DNA of 64,000 nt from Methanolacinia paynteri. GTDB taxonomy: Archaea; Halobacteriota; Methanomicrobia; Methanomicrobiales; Methanomicrobiaceae. Of the stretch, positions 1-10,026 are shown piece by piece; within the stretch, counting starts at the first letter, position 1, and every line of letters begins with the position of its first letter. The notes beneath the pieces are model-generated. The model worked only from the letters and a program-made list of their open reading frames with translations. It ran no database searches and was not told the origin of the DNA. The position numbers and the translations under genes are program-made. The stretch covers positions 1 through 64,000 of the forward strand of contig NZ_KN360934.1 of assembly GCF_000784355.1 (NCBI RefSeq). Reading direction: 5' to 3'.

Positions 1-65
1 CGGGAGAAGAATGGAATGTGAATGTCTCCTCACATGATTTCAGTACATAGTCATAACTGCCCCGA

Positions 66-90
66 TAAAAAATCAACAAAAAAAGTATTT
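66..90 (-). terminator. T-tract terminator after fusA
   Basis: Read on the minus strand, the bases just past the EF-2 stop codon contain two T-runs (seven and six T) within 25 bases. Archaeal transcription commonly ends at such T-tracts. The window ends shortly after, so I cannot see whether tuf follows, as it does in many archaea. Confidence 0.5.
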
Positions 91-114
91 GTTCGGTATT
101 GATTTGAAAAGAAA

Positions 115-2310
115 TTATGCGAGATAGTCTGAAGGTTCGGGTATCTGCTCCTTCAGTCCTTTTCTCTTTCTTATTCCTGTTACGATCTCCTTGAGCATTC
201 CGCCGGGAACGGGTGCGAATCCTGCAAACTCGGTGGACCACATTGCACGGCCTTCAGTTGCCGAGCGGACATCTCCTGCGAAACCAAAGAGTTCTGCTAC
301 AGGTGCCTTTCCGACAACGGTAATCGTGTCACCTTCGGACTGCATGTCATAGACCTGTCCGCGGCGTCCCTGGACCATTCCCGTTGCCGAACCCATGTGT
401 TCCTGCGGAACGGTGATCTGGAGGATCTGCATCGGTTCAAGGAGTGTGTCGTTTGCCAGAAGAAGTCCCGCCTTTACAGCCGAACGGACTGCAGGTATGA
501 CCTGTGCGGGACCACGGTGGATTGCATCCTCGTGGAGCTTTACGTCGACAAGGCGGATCTTGACGTTCTGAACCTGCTCGTCTGCGAGAGGTCCGCCGGC
601 AAGGGCTTCGCGCCATCCGTCAAGGACAAGTTCCATCGTTTCGTTGAGGTACTGGATACCCTTAGTCATGTCGATGAACATGTTCGTTCCTTCGATGGCT
701 TTGATATTCTTTGCCTCGTCCTTGTCGAACCCTGCTTCCACGAGTACGTCACGGCGCTCGAGTGCAGGCAGATCCATGGAGATGTCGCCGTCCTTGAGCA
801 TCTTAACGACATTGTCGGGCAGAGGTTCGAGTTCGATATAGAACCTGTTGTGGCGGTTCGGCGATTTTCCTTCGACCGGTCCGGCGGTGCCCGTAATTGT
901 TTCACGGTATACGACGATCGGCGGTGAGGTAACAATCTCCACACCTTTGTCTCTCTCGATACGGTGGGTGATGATCTCGAGGTGGAGCTCTCCCATACCC
1001 GAGATCAGGTGCTCTCCGGTCTCTTCGTTGATTGTAACGTTTACAGTCGGGTCTTCCTTTGCGACCTGGCGCAGAACTGTGACCAGCTTCGGAAGGTCTT
1101 TCATGTTCTTCGCCTCGACTGCAACGGTCATTACAGGTTCCGAGTAGTGCTTGAGCGACTCGAACGGAGTCATCTCCTGGAGTGTTGTGACGGTCGAACC
1201 TACGATTGCATCCTTTAATCCTGTGACAGCGGCGATATTTCCTGCAGGAAGGGCTTCGACTTCGATTCTCTCTGCACCCATGAAGATACCTACCTGTGTC
1301 AGGCGGTTGACCTTCTTGGCTGTTCCCATGACATAGCACTCGGTTCCGCGTTTCAGTGTTCCCGAGAAGAGACGGCCTGTTGCAACCTCTCCGGCATGCG
1401 GGTCGAACGAGATATCGGTTACCATCAGGCAGGCAGGACCGTTCGGGTCACAGGTGAGCATTGATTTGCCCTCCACTGTGCTCTTGTCTCCATGCTGCCA
1501 GATAATTGGTACACGGCGCTTCTGTGCATCGAGCGGATCCGGAAGGTGACGTACGACCATGTCGAGAACAACGGCGCAGAGAGGGCTGCTCTTTGCTAGC
1601 CATTTCATGTCATTTGTCTTACACTTCTCGTATACGTCCTTGAAGGATACACCGCTCTTCTTCATGAACGGAACGGATACGGCCCAGTTGTATAGTGCCG
1701 ATCCGAATGCGACAGTTCCTTCTGCCGCATCAAGCTTCCAGCCGCCTTTGTAGGCCTCCTCGCTCATTCCTTTGATGAGCTTGTTGACCTTGTCGATTAC
1801 CTTGCCGAGGCGGATCTGCATCTCTATCTCGTCGACCTTGAGCTCGTTGATTAATCGGTCAACCTTGTTGATGAAGAGAACGGGCTTTACACCCTCTTTC
1901 AGTGCCTGCCTGAGAACAGTCTCGGTCTGCGGCATCGTCCCCTCGACTGCGTCGACGAGGACAACCGCACCGTCTACGGCACGCATCGCCCTTGTAACGT
2001 CTCCTCCGAAGTCGACGTGGCCGGGAGTATCGATCATGTTGATGAGATACTCCTGATTGTCGTAGGTGTGCACCATCGAGACGTTCGAGGAGTCGATTGT
2101 GATTCCTCTTGCCTGCTCCTCCTCGTCGGAGTCCATCCAGCACGCCTTTCCGGCGATCTCTTCGCTGATCATTCCCGCACCTGCAAGCAGGTTGTCGGAG
2201 AGTGTTGTCTTACCGTGATCAATATGGGCAACGATACCGATGTTCCTGATCTGCTCGGGCTTGTCCATCAGTTCCGTTACCTGTTCTACCATCTTTTTTC
2301 GTCTGGTCAT
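115..2310 (-). CDS. fusA: Translation elongation factor 2 (EF-2)
   Basis: This cytosolic GTPase drives translocation of tRNA and mRNA on the ribosome. The 731-residue length is normal for archaeal EF-2. GTPase motifs are visible: G1 AHIDHGKTT (28-36), RGIT switch (68-71), G3 DTPGH (94-98) and G4 NKVD (148-151). The domain IV tip carries DAIHRG, whose histidine (about residue 598) is the diphthamide site of archaeal and eukaryal EF-2. The ATG start has a GGTGA ribosome binding site nearby and gives the family's usual MxRRKKM beginning. It is the last gene of the rpsL-rpsG-fusA operon. Confidence 0.98.
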   Translation of the reverse strand: MTRRKKMVEQVTELMDKPEQIRNIGIVAHIDHGKTTLSDNLLAGAGMISEEIAGKACWMDSDEEEQARGITIDSSNVSMVHTYDNQEYLINMIDTPGHVDFGGDVTRAMRAVDGAVVLVDAVEGTMPQTETVLRQALKEGVKPVLFINKVDRLINELKVDEIEMQIRLGKVIDKVNKLIKGMSEEAYKGGWKLDAAEGTVAFGSALYNWAVSVPFMKKSGVSFKDVYEKCKTNDMKWLAKSSPLCAVVLDMVVRHLPDPLDAQKRRVPIIWQHGDKSTVEGKSMLTCDPNGPACLMVTDISFDPHAGEVATGRLFSGTLKRGTECYVMGTAKKVNRLTQVGIFMGAERIEVEALPAGNIAAVTGLKDAIVGSTVTTLQEMTPFESLKHYSEPVMTVAVEAKNMKDLPKLVTVLRQVAKEDPTVNVTINEETGEHLISGMGELHLEIITHRIERDKGVEIVTSPPIVVYRETITGTAGPVEGKSPNRHNRFYIELEPLPDNVVKMLKDGDISMDLPALERRDVLVEAGFDKDEAKNIKAIEGTNMFIDMTKGIQYLNETMELVLDGWREALAGGPLADEQVQNVKIRLVDVKLHEDAIHRGPAQVIPAVRSAVKAGLLLANDTLLEPMQILQITVPQEHMGSATGMVQGRRGQVYDMQSEGDTITVVGKAPVAELFGFAGDVRSATEGRAMWSTEFAGFAPVPGGMLKEIVTGIRKRKGLKEQIPEPSDYLA

Positions 2311-2340
2311 CCTGATTTCACCTTAAAAAAGAATATTGGA

Positions 2341-2970
2341 TTAGCGTGCAGATTTCGCAACACGCTCGCGTTCTTCCTTCTTGGAGACTGCAAAACTGCG
2401 TGCATCCCCGTCGGCAGCGGCGATAAGTTCGTCTGCGAGGCATGCTGCAACAGTCTTCTTCTTCTTGTGGCTTGCCTGCTGGACACCGCGTGCGATGAAC
2501 AGAAGTGCGGTGTCGATCCTGCGCTGTGGAGCGGTATCGACAGACTTCGGTACGTTGATACCACCGTACTTCAGACGGACTGTTTCTTCACGGGGGCCTG
2601 CGTTTGCAATGGCGTCGACCAGAACCTGAACAGGGTTCTTCTTTGTCTTCTTGTTGATAATGTCGAATGCATCCTCTACAATGCGGGTAGTAAGCTCTTT
2701 TTTGCCTGTATTTGTCTCCGTCTGCATCAGCCTGTTGATAAGGCGCTCGACGATGAACATCTCGGACTTGAGGAACTGCTGCCCCTGCATTCTTCCGCTG
2801 CAGTGCGGAACGATCGCCGAGTCGATGCTTACGTAGCGGACAAGGCCGGGATCGTTGATCTGTACTTCAGAGAGATCCCATTTGTTGAAGAGAAGATAAT
2901 TCGGCCCCTCTTTCTTTTCGGGCTGGGCCTGTGCTTCAACATTTTCTTCAATCATTTCTTCTGCGCTCAT
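2341..2970 (-). CDS. rpsG: 30S ribosomal protein uS7
   Basis: This is small-subunit protein S7, which organises the 16S rRNA 3' domain and lies at the E site. The 209 residues match the archaeal form, which has an acidic N-terminal extension of about 25 residues before the conserved core. Typical core segments are seen, such as [12 protein letters not shown] and [12 protein letters not shown]. The stop codon of rpsL lies inside this gene's AGGTGA ribosome binding site, so the two are translationally coupled. It sits 30 bases upstream of fusA in the same operon. Confidence 0.97.
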   Translation of the reverse strand: MSAEEMIEENVEAQAQPEKKEGPNYLLFNKWDLSEVQINDPGLVRYVSIDSAIVPHCSGRMQGQQFLKSEMFIVERLINRLMQTETNTGKKELTTRIVEDAFDIINKKTKKNPVQVLVDAIANAGPREETVRLKYGGINVPKSVDTAPQRRIDTALLFIARGVQQASHKKKKTVAACLADELIAAADGDARSFAVSKKEERERVAKSAR

Positions 2971-2974
2971 GAGA

Positions 2975-3403
2975 TCACCTGCGTGGCTTCTCCTTCTTTC
3001 CTATAACCATTTCACGGAGAGATACGTTGTTGACCTCGGTTACCTGATAGCGGACACCGGGGATATCTCCCTTCGAACGGCCGAGACGTCCGCCGATACC
3101 TTCGATTGTCACTTCATCGTGTTCATCGATGAAGTTGATGGCACCGTCGCCTACCGCGAAAGCGGTGACCTGACGTCCGTTTTTGATTAGCTGTACACGG
3201 ACACATTTCCTGATAGCCGAGTTAGGCTGTTTTGCCTCAACACCGACCTTTTCAAGGACAATGCCGCGGCCCTGGGGTGCTCCCTCGAGAGGGTCCGATT
3301 TTATATCGAGACCGAGCTGCTTTCTCGAATAGTTTGTGTCACGCCATCTGTTGTTTTTTGAATCGCGTTTACACTTTCTTGCTGCGAATTTACCATTACC
3401 CAA
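2975..3403 (-). CDS. rpsL: 30S ribosomal protein uS12
   Basis: This is small-subunit decoding-centre protein S12, 142 residues, the archaeal/eukaryal length. The conserved KQPNSAIRK segment near the decoding site and the basic N-terminus are present. The start is a TTG codon at 3403-3401, preceded by AGGTGA at six bases' spacing. The nearby ATG is out of frame, so the non-ATG start is well supported. It is the first gene of the operon. In many archaea rpsL follows the RNA polymerase and nusA genes; here the neighbour is instead the divergent preQ0 operon. Confidence 0.97.
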   Translation of the reverse strand: MGNGKFAARKCKRDSKNNRWRDTNYSRKQLGLDIKSDPLEGAPQGRGIVLEKVGVEAKQPNSAIRKCVRVQLIKNGRQVTAFAVGDGAINFIDEHDEVTIEGIGGRLGRSKGDIPGVRYQVTEVNNVSLREMVIGKKEKPRR

Positions 3404-3697
3404 ATGTGTTCACCTCTGTGTGATCTATTTCACTAAGGCTGCCTCTAATTTTTGCGCCTGATAGCGCATGAAATTGATATGTTATGGCAATGGAGTAATT
3501 CCCCAGATTCCGTAAGAGCGAGGCATTTTCCTAAGCAATCTGCTGAAAAACGGATAGATACCGATCCGCTGTCCTCTCCGCCGCTGCCACCTGATATCAG
3601 ATCTCTTTACATATTTCGTCCTGAACTCTATTAAAAGTATTATTCCCGGTACTGTTTTCAGTGCGCGGCAGGATGCGGTGACGAAAGTTATTTTCTG

Positions 3698-3729
3698 CCG
3701 GAGGCCGGTTTTTGCACTCCGTCCTCCGG
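3698..3729. promoter_or_regulatory. Inverted repeat upstream of the preQ0 operon
   Basis: CCGGAGG at 3698-3704 pairs perfectly with CCTCCGG at 3723-3729 across an 18-base loop. It lies about 35-60 bases before the TATA-like element of queD, so it would be upstream of the transcript. That suggests an operator rather than a riboswitch. Confidence 0.3.
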
Positions 3730-3761
3730 ATCATTCTATGCGTAGTTCTCTGACCCAATAT

Positions 3762-3790
3762 CTACTTTTATTTCTAATATATACTACATT
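3762..3790 (+). promoter_or_regulatory. Putative queD promoter (TATA region)
   Basis: Two candidate TATA boxes occur, CTACTTTTATTTC (3762-3774) and CTAATATATAC (about 3775-3785). They lie 35-60 bases before the queD ATG, a spacing that gives a short leader. Confidence 0.4.
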
Positions 3791-3821
3791 ATTATAGTAC
3801 ATTATATCAGGAACAGCTTCA

Positions 3822-4226
3822 ATGTCAGTGAAAATATACAAGGAGACCTATTTCGAGGCAAGCCACAGGCTGATGCATTACGAAGGCAAATGTTCGCGCC
3901 TTCACGGACACCAGTGGCGTGTGGAATTCTGGGTCGAAGGAGATGTCCCGGCCGATACACGCATTCTTGTCGATTATAATCTTATAAAAAAAGTCGTTGA
4001 GGCATACGATCACCAGGTGATCCTGAATGAAGACGACCCGATGGTGGAATGCATCTCGAAATTCCAGGATGTCATAACTACAAAGGGAGATCCTACGAGC
4101 GAACTCCTGGCTGAGATTATGGTCCTTGAACTGGAGAGGAAGTGCAGGGATGCCGGCCTCTCCGCAAGGGTAGTTAAATGCAGGGTATACGAGTCCGTGT
4201 CGTGCTTTGCGGAATGGACTCCCTGA
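3822..4226 (+). CDS. queD: 6-carboxy-tetrahydropterin synthase (QueD / PTPS family)
   Basis: It converts dihydroneopterin triphosphate to 6-carboxy-5,6,7,8-tetrahydropterin, an early step to preQ0 (for archaeosine in archaeal tRNA). The 134-residue protein shows the PTPS zinc histidines H15 (FEASHR), H28 and H30 (LHGH) and a catalytic-type cysteine C24. Length fits the family. It begins a tight queD-queE-queC run, which makes QueD more likely than a biopterin-type PTPS. Confidence 0.93.
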   Translation: MSVKIYKETYFEASHRLMHYEGKCSRLHGHQWRVEFWVEGDVPADTRILVDYNLIKKVVEAYDHQVILNEDDPMVECISKFQDVITTKGDPTSELLAEIMVLELERKCRDAGLSARVVKCRVYESVSCFAEWTP

Positions 4227-4254
4227 TTATCCCTGAAATCTGGTGAACCCGAAT

Positions 4255-4869
4255 ATGAAAGTTTTTGAGATCTTTCCGAGCATACAGGGCGAAGGGCCGT
4301 ACCAGGGGATCCCATCGGCTTTCATCAGGCTATCGGGCTGCAACCTCCGCTGCCGCTGGTGCGACACCCCAAAAACACAGGACGGAAGTTCCGGTGAAGA
4401 GATGACCGTCGACGAAGTGTTCGGGCAGGTGAAAAAGCTGGGACTGTCTCATGTCTGCATAACCGGAGGAGAGCCCTTGATCCAACAGGACGAACTGCTT
4501 TCACTGCTGAGAGACCTGCATGAAGACGGGTATATTGTCGAGATTGAAACGAACGGGACTATCGATCCTGTGCCTGTAATGGAGTATTCGTCGGTCTGCA
4601 TGGATGTCAAGTGCCCTTCGTCGGGTGAAAAGAGCTTTGCCCCGTTCGTGAAAAAGCTCCGTCCATCCGACTGTGTCAAATTCGTCGTGGAAGGGAAAGA
4701 GGATCTCGAATATATGGCCGGACTTCTTGATGATATCCCTTCCTATGTCGAGGTGTGCGTATCCCCTGTGTGGGGCAGCGACAGCAGGTTCATAGCGGAT
4801 TATATAATGAAGCTGAAAAGGCCGGTAAGGTTCCAGCTCCAGCTTCACAAGATACTTAGTGTCAGCTAA
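4255..4869 (+). CDS. queE: 7-carboxy-7-deazaguanine synthase (radical SAM)
   Basis: This radical SAM enzyme rearranges carboxy-tetrahydropterin to 7-carboxy-7-deazaguanine. It has the family opening FEIFPSIQGEG and the Fe-S motif CX3CX2C (C29, C33, C36 from the start used here), then an ITGGEP segment. Length is 204 residues. A GTG at 4243 is in frame, but the ATG at 4255 is preceded by GGTGA at good spacing and gives the usual N-terminus, so I chose it. It lies 28 bases after queD and 25 before queC. Confidence 0.94.
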   Translation: MKVFEIFPSIQGEGPYQGIPSAFIRLSGCNLRCRWCDTPKTQDGSSGEEMTVDEVFGQVKKLGLSHVCITGGEPLIQQDELLSLLRDLHEDGYIVEIETNGTIDPVPVMEYSSVCMDVKCPSSGEKSFAPFVKKLRPSDCVKFVVEGKEDLEYMAGLLDDIPSYVEVCVSPVWGSDSRFIADYIMKLKRPVRFQLQLHKILSVS

Positions 4870-4894
4870 AATGAGGACGATTGAGGATGATTGA

Positions 4895-5560
4895 ATGAAA
4901 AAGGCAGTATGTTTGCTTTCAGGCGGAATGGATTCCACCACTCTTGCATATGTTGCTAAGGATATGGGTTACGAGATCCTTGCTCTTCATACGCGGTACG
5001 GACAGAGGACCGAGAAAAAAGAGGCGGAATGCGCAAGAAAGGTTGCATCGCTCCTGGGTGCGGTTGAGTTCACCGAGATCTCGCTTTCGCATCTCCTAGC
5101 GTTCGGCGGAAGTTCGTTAACTGACAAGGGGATGGAGGTGCACGATCACGAAGATCTGGGGGAGGGCATTCCAAATACATATGTTCCCTTCAGGAACTCG
5201 AACCTCCTTTCGATTGCCACGAGCTATGCGGAGGCAAAAGGGGCAGAGGCGATATTCATCGGAGTCCAGGCTTCAGATTATGCCGGCTATCCTGACTGCA
5301 GGCCTGAGTTTGTCGAGGCATTCCAGCATGTGATCGACCTCGGAACCTCGGACGATACGAATATCACGCTTATGACTCCTTTTGTAAACCTGAACAAGAC
5401 CGAGATTGTCAGGAGGGGTATCGAGCTTGGTGTCCCTTATGAGCATACATGGTCCTGTTACAGGAGCAACGGGCCTGCATGCGGAAATTGCGACTCCTGT
5501 TATTACAGGCTGGAAGCGTTCAAAGCGAACGGAATTCCCGACCCTATAGAATATGAGTAA
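4895..5560 (+). CDS. queC: 7-cyano-7-deazaguanine (preQ0) synthase
   Basis: An ATP-dependent amidoligase/nitrile synthetase that turns 7-carboxy-7-deazaguanine into preQ0, the base inserted into tRNA by archaeal TGT. The PP-loop SGGMDS is at residues 9-14. Four zinc-binding cysteines lie near the C-terminus (C188, C196, C199, C202). Length (221) is typical. It completes the preQ0 operon; the transglycosylase and archaeosine synthase genes are not in the window. Confidence 0.96.
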   Translation: MKKAVCLLSGGMDSTTLAYVAKDMGYEILALHTRYGQRTEKKEAECARKVASLLGAVEFTEISLSHLLAFGGSSLTDKGMEVHDHEDLGEGIPNTYVPFRNSNLLSIATSYAEAKGAEAIFIGVQASDYAGYPDCRPEFVEAFQHVIDLGTSDDTNITLMTPFVNLNKTEIVRRGIELGVPYEHTWSCYRSNGPACGNCDSCYYRLEAFKANGIPDPIEYE

Positions 5561-5581
5561 ATATACCGGAGACGATCCTGA

Positions 5582-6094
5582 ATGAAAAAAATAAGCAATA
5601 TCTATGACGGAGGAAGGATGAAGGTCGAGCAGGTTGAGATCGATCTTCCCGGCGGAATAACACTTGAGAGAATTGTAGTCAAACCCGGCGGCGCTGTTGC
5701 CATGCTCCCGGTCGAGGACGACTACTGCTATCTTATCAGGCAGTACCGCTACCCGATTGAAAAATACATATATGAGGCTCCCGCCGGAACGATGGACGAA
5801 GGTGAAAAACCGCCTGAAACCGCTCACAGGGAGCTAATTGAAGAGACGGGCTTTAAGGCGGAAAAACTGATCGATAAGGGCTTCATATATACGACTCCGG
5901 GCTATACGAACGAGGTAATCTATCTCTACGAGGCGAGGGGCCTGTCACCTTCCAGCGAGTTCAGTCCGGACCTTGATGAACTGATCGAGGTTGTAAAGGT
6001 GAAGAAAGACGAAGTCCATGCCATGATTGCAGACGGCCGCATCGTGGATGCTAAGACGATATGCCTGGCGTACAAATGCCTGGGGACGGACTGA
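5582..6094 (+). CDS. Nudix hydrolase, ADP-ribose pyrophosphatase type
   Basis: It probably hydrolyses ADP-ribose or a related nucleoside diphosphate-X compound. A perfect Nudix box (GX5EX7REUXEEXGU) runs from G69 to F91, including RELIEETGF. The 170-residue length and the upstream LIRQYRYP segment are typical of the ADP-ribose pyrophosphatase (NudF-like) branch. It follows queC by 21 bases and nearly touches the next gene. Substrate is inferred from family only. Confidence 0.88.
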   Translation: MKKISNIYDGGRMKVEQVEIDLPGGITLERIVVKPGGAVAMLPVEDDYCYLIRQYRYPIEKYIYEAPAGTMDEGEKPPETAHRELIEETGFKAEKLIDKGFIYTTPGYTNEVIYLYEARGLSPSSEFSPDLDELIEVVKVKKDEVHAMIADGRIVDAKTICLAYKCLGTD

Positions 6095-6095
6095 G

Positions 6096-7019
6096 ATGAA
6101 ACCTGCTGTTGTTTATTCCATACTGATTCTTGCACTACTCGCCGGTTTTGTCCTGTTCTCCGGATGCACATCAGATGGAACTCCGACAGAAGCGCCGGGA
6201 GGAACCTCTGCGGCAGTTTCGTATTCCCTTTCCGATAACGGAATACTGAGTGTCGAGAGCGTGGATTATTCGTATTCCCTGGGGAATGTCACGAACGAAG
6301 GTGAAAATGAATCGGTAAAAGTGTCGGAAGTTCGTATGATTGATGGGGAGACAGAGGTGTATACGCTTCTTGCAGAGCCGCAAAACCAGAATCCTCTGGC
6401 AGGAATCGTCTTTGCACCCGGCGCAGGAGTGAGTGCGGATTCACACCTTAATCGTTCGATCGATTACGCAGAATCCGGCATCGCATTCATGGTCGTCGAT
6501 GTACGCGGCAACGGCGGGAAAACGCCCGGAGTTGCACTTAACTTCCAGAATGAGTATGCTACTGCGGCATCAGGGGAAACACCACAGTATTATTCGATCA
6601 TCTTCGACCTGATCGCAGCAAAGAACTATCTTAAAGAGATATACGGTGAGAGTTTCCCTGTTTATGTCATGGGTTCGTCCAATGGCGGAAGGTACGCAGC
6701 AATTGCAGCGGCCATAGATCCCGGATTTGCAGGATACTTCGGTGTATCCACATCGGGTTATGAATATGAGGAGGGAGTAAACGGGGCGGATGTCGATCTC
6801 TTTATCAGGAGTATCAACCCCGATACATATATTGCAGATATCTCCCCCGCAGAAACTGTGATCTTCCACGCACCTGATGACGATATAATCGAGTACCAGT
6901 ACGGACTTGATTTTTTCAACAAGGCATCCGAGCCGAAGGATTTTGTGGCGTTTAACGGTACACACGGGATTAACGATGAAGTGGATGCGTACATAGAGAC
7001 TCTGCTGGCAGGAAGCTAA
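6096..7019 (+). CDS. Lipoprotein of the alpha/beta-hydrolase (dienelactone hydrolase-like) fold
   Basis: A cell-surface lipoprotein with a hydrolase domain. From the ATG at 6096 there is a hydrophobic signal peptide and lipobox FSGC (C24), then a low-complexity linker. The nucleophile elbow GSSNG places S195; candidate acid and base are the DDD at 261-263 and H290 in NGTHG. The reading frame is open further upstream, but this start gives the signal peptide and sits one base after the Nudix stop. Substrate unknown; a peptidase or esterase is possible. Confidence 0.8.
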   Translation: MKPAVVYSILILALLAGFVLFSGCTSDGTPTEAPGGTSAAVSYSLSDNGILSVESVDYSYSLGNVTNEGENESVKVSEVRMIDGETEVYTLLAEPQNQNPLAGIVFAPGAGVSADSHLNRSIDYAESGIAFMVVDVRGNGGKTPGVALNFQNEYATAASGETPQYYSIIFDLIAAKNYLKEIYGESFPVYVMGSSNGGRYAAIAAAIDPGFAGYFGVSTSGYEYEEGVNGADVDLFIRSINPDTYIADISPAETVIFHAPDDDIIEYQYGLDFFNKASEPKDFVAFNGTHGINDEVDAYIETLLAGS

Positions 7020-7072
7020 AACATTAATGCGGGAAAGAGCGAATTATATTAAGTTTTACTAACGGTGGCACA

Positions 7073-8344
7073 ATGGCTGAAGAAGTTGAGATGGACAGTG
7101 CGAGGAAACGCTACGAATTTAAAAAGACTCTCGAGAAACTCGGAGAGAAAGAGGGGAGCGGAACAGAGCTTATTTCAATATACATCCCTCCGGACAAACA
7201 GATTTATGATGTAACAGCCCAGCTCAGGGATGAGTTCGGCCAGTGTGCCAACATCAAGAGCAAACAGACGAGAACGAATGTCCAGAGTGCCATCTCTTCG
7301 ATACTTTCGAGACTTAAATACTATAACAGGCCGCCGGAGAGGGGAATGGCGATCTTCTGCGGAAATATCAAACTTGGCGGCGACAAGACCGATCTTGACT
7401 GCACGATAATCGAGCCGCCGGATGTCGTACCCCTGTATATGTACAGGTGCTCCTCGAAGTTCGAACTGGAGCCCCTGCAGCAGATGCTTGTCGAAAAGGA
7501 AGTCTACGGCCTTATAGTAATCGACAGGCGAGAGTCATATCTCGGCTTTTTACGCGGCAACAGGATAGAACCCATGTCGGGTGTTACGTCGACTGTCCCC
7601 GGGAAGCAGAGGAAGGGCGGTCAGTCTGCTATGCGTTTCCAGCGTCTTCGCCTGATTGCAATCAATGAATATTACAAGAAGGTTGGCGATCGTGCAACCG
7701 ATATATTCCTTGCCGAACCGGATTTCTTCGAGCGGTTCAAGGGGGTTCTTATCGGGGGTCCTACTCCCACGAAGGAGGAGTTCTATGAGGGGGATTTCCT
7801 CCATCATGAACTGAAGAAGAGGGTCATCGGCCTCTTCGATGTCGCGTACACCAACGAGAGTGGTCTTACAGAGCTTGTCGACAATGCAAGCGATGCACTC
7901 CGCGGAGTCGAGGTTATGAAGGAGAAGGTCATAATGGACCGTTTCTTCAAGGAGCTCGTGAAGGATGACGGGCTTTCTTCCTACGGCGAGGAGAGCGTCA
8001 GGAAAAATCTCGAGATCGGAGCCGTGGATACCCTCCTCCTTTCCGGAAATCTGCGAAAATCAAGGCTCAGGCTGCGATGTCAGAGCTGCGATTATCAGAG
8101 GGAGGAGACCGTTTTGGTCAAGCCGGGCAAGAGGATGTCTGATCTCGACTTCGGCATATGCCCGAAATGCTCCGCTCCTGTCTATATGGAAGAAGAGATC
8201 GATATAGTCGACGAGCTGACAGAGCTTGCCGATTCAAGCTCGACACATGTCATGATAATTTCCGACGACTTTGAGGAGGGTGCGATGCTCTTCAATGCGT
8301 TCGGCGGTATCGCCGCTATCCTGAGGTACAGGACGGGATACTAA
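7073..8344 (+). CDS. prf1: Peptide chain release factor aRF1
   Basis: Decodes all three stop codons and triggers peptide release. The 423-residue protein has NIKS (60-63) and the YxCxxxF element (YRCSSKF, 124-130) for stop-codon reading, and GGQ (182-184) for peptidyl-tRNA hydrolysis. Four C-terminal cysteines in two CxxC pairs form a zinc-ribbon-like insert of domain 3. A GGTGG ribosome binding site precedes the ATG. It is followed 17 bases later by argS. Confidence 0.98.
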   Translation: MAEEVEMDSARKRYEFKKTLEKLGEKEGSGTELISIYIPPDKQIYDVTAQLRDEFGQCANIKSKQTRTNVQSAISSILSRLKYYNRPPERGMAIFCGNIKLGGDKTDLDCTIIEPPDVVPLYMYRCSSKFELEPLQQMLVEKEVYGLIVIDRRESYLGFLRGNRIEPMSGVTSTVPGKQRKGGQSAMRFQRLRLIAINEYYKKVGDRATDIFLAEPDFFERFKGVLIGGPTPTKEEFYEGDFLHHELKKRVIGLFDVAYTNESGLTELVDNASDALRGVEVMKEKVIMDRFFKELVKDDGLSSYGEESVRKNLEIGAVDTLLLSGNLRKSRLRLRCQSCDYQREETVLVKPGKRMSDLDFGICPKCSAPVYMEEEIDIVDELTELADSSSTHVMIISDDFEEGAMLFNAFGGIAAILRYRTGY

Positions 8345-8361
8345 TTTTTGGAGAATGAATA

Positions 8362-10026
8362 ATGTTTTTTGAGACTTATGCCGTTGTGGAGGAGGCCCTC
8401 AGGAAGGCCACCGGCGAAGAGAATGTACTGATTACGGACGGGGGTGATCATGCCGACCTTGCATCGACGGTTGCCTTCAGTCTTGCGAAGTCGAGGAGGA
8501 TGAATCCTGCCGCACTCGCATCCGAGATCGCATCACAAATAAAGGACGAACTCTCCGGGAAGGGAATCAGTGTCGAGGTAAAGGGGCCTTATATCAATTT
8601 CATATTCGGGAAGAAGTACCTTGAGGATGTCATTGCAGAGGCACTTAAGGAAGGCTACGGCTCGCTTTCCCAAAAACCAGGCAGGATCTGCCTGGAGCAT
8701 ACGAGTGCAAATCCCAACGGCCCTCTGCATGTTGGCCATATCCGCAACTCGGTTATAGGAGATACGCTTTCGAGAGTTCTCCGTAAGGCCGGGTACACGC
8801 TTGAGGTCGAGTACTATGTCAACGACATGGGCCGCCAGATTGCTATCGTTTCCTGGGGTTTCGACAACATAGGTCTTGCACAAAATGAAGGCGAGAAGGA
8901 TGATCATTATGTCGCCCGCGTCTATGTAGCCGCAAACCGTGCGATCGAGGCAGATGAGTCGATAAAGGGGGAGATCGACCGGAGGATGGCACTAATCGAG
9001 AGCGGCGATCCGGAGATGGTGAGAAAGTTCAGGGAGGCTGTTCTCATGTGTGTCGGGGGAATCAAGGAGACTCTTCTCGATCTCAACGTGAAGCACAACA
9101 GGTTCATCTTCGAGAGCGACTTCGTCAGGAACGGTTTGATGATGAACGTTCTCCACAGGCTTGAGGCATTGCCCGAGGCGAAGCACGACGGCACTCTCTC
9201 GCTCGACCTGACCGAGTTCGGGTTCGAGAAGGAATACGTTCTCAGGAGATCCGACGGAACTTCTGTCTATGCCGCCCGCGATCTTGCATATCACGAATGG
9301 AAGAGCGACAACTTCGAGAGGATCATAAATGTCCTCGGTGCGGATCACAAACTGATCGGGCGCCAGCTCCAGGCGACTATGCAGCTTCTCGGTGACAAGG
9401 TCCCGGAGATTGTCTTCTTCGAGTTTGTCTCCCTCCCCGAGGGTTCGATGAGCACCCGGGCGGGCAAGTTCATCTCTACCGACGAGCTCCTCGAGCATGT
9501 CTTCGAGAAGGCCCTCGAAGAGGTCGAGACAAGGAGGCCCGAGCTTTCGGCTGATGAGAAGAGCTCTATTGCAAGGTCGGTTGCGACGGGTGCGATAAGG
9601 TTCGATATAGTCAGGGTCTCGCCGGACAAAGCGACGGTTTTCGATTGGAAGGAGGCACTGGACTTCGAAAAACAGAGCGCCCCGTATATCCAGTACGCAC
9701 ATGCGAGGGCCTGCTCGATCCTTGAGAAAGCCGGAGTGTTTGAAGAGTCATTCCGTGCGAAGAGCGAATACGAAGTCGCACTAGCAAAGCACATCGCACT
9801 CTTCCCTAAGGTAATAGCAGACGTCGCAGGAGATCTACGCCCGCATGTCCTTGCGATATATGCAAGGGAGCTTGCAGATCTCTTCAATACGTTCTACCGC
9901 TTCGACCCTGTGCTGAAGGCCGAAGGCGATCTCAGGAATTCAAGGCTTACACTGGTAAAGGCGGCGCAGAATACGCTGAAGGAAGCACTTGAAACGCTTG
10001 GTATAGATGCAGTCAGAAGCATGTAA
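8362..10026 (+). CDS. argS: Arginyl-tRNA synthetase
   Basis: Class I synthetase charging tRNA-Arg. HVGH signature is at 123-126, inside the ArgRS pattern SANPNGPLHVGHIRN. The KMSK loop is replaced by SMSTRAGK, as is common in ArgRS. An N-terminal Add-1-like domain (about 1-100) and a C-terminal DALR anticodon-binding domain are visible. Length of 554 fits. The end overlaps the start of the wyosine gene by 20 bases. Confidence 0.97.
   Translation: MFFETYAVVEEALRKATGEENVLITDGGDHADLASTVAFSLAKSRRMNPAALASEIASQIKDELSGKGISVEVKGPYINFIFGKKYLEDVIAEALKEGYGSLSQKPGRICLEHTSANPNGPLHVGHIRNSVIGDTLSRVLRKAGYTLEVEYYVNDMGRQIAIVSWGFDNIGLAQNEGEKDDHYVARVYVAANRAIEADESIKGEIDRRMALIESGDPEMVRKFREAVLMCVGGIKETLLDLNVKHNRFIFESDFVRNGLMMNVLHRLEALPEAKHDGTLSLDLTEFGFEKEYVLRRSDGTSVYAARDLAYHEWKSDNFERIINVLGADHKLIGRQLQATMQLLGDKVPEIVFFEFVSLPEGSMSTRAGKFISTDELLEHVFEKALEEVETRRPELSADEKSSIARSVATGAIRFDIVRVSPDKATVFDWKEALDFEKQSAPYIQYAHARACSILEKAGVFEESFRAKSEYEVALAKHIALFPKVIADVAGDLRPHVLAIYARELADLFNTFYRFDPVLKAEGDLRNSRLTLVKAAQNTLKEALETLGIDAVRSM

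Larger units (their letters stand above)
3404..3821. other. Divergent intergenic region, rpsL / queD
   Basis: These 418 bases separate two divergent operons and should hold both promoters. A small hairpin TGCGC/GCGCA lies at 3453-3468. A perfect 7-base inverted repeat lies at 3698-3729. TATA-like AT-rich stretches lie at 3762-3790, ahead of queD. I see no gene. Confidence 0.6.

Noticed and set aside
397-927. Plus-strand open frame opposite fusA (176 codons)
   Set aside because: Antisense shadow of EF-2 with no family resemblance.
2017-3006. Long plus-strand open frame opposite fusA and rpsG (329 codons)
   Set aside because: It lies antisense to three unmistakable genes, is cysteine-rich without motifs and has no ribosome binding site; a shadow frame.
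8992-9702. Minus-strand open frame opposite argS (236 codons)
   Set aside because: Shadow of a conserved synthetase.
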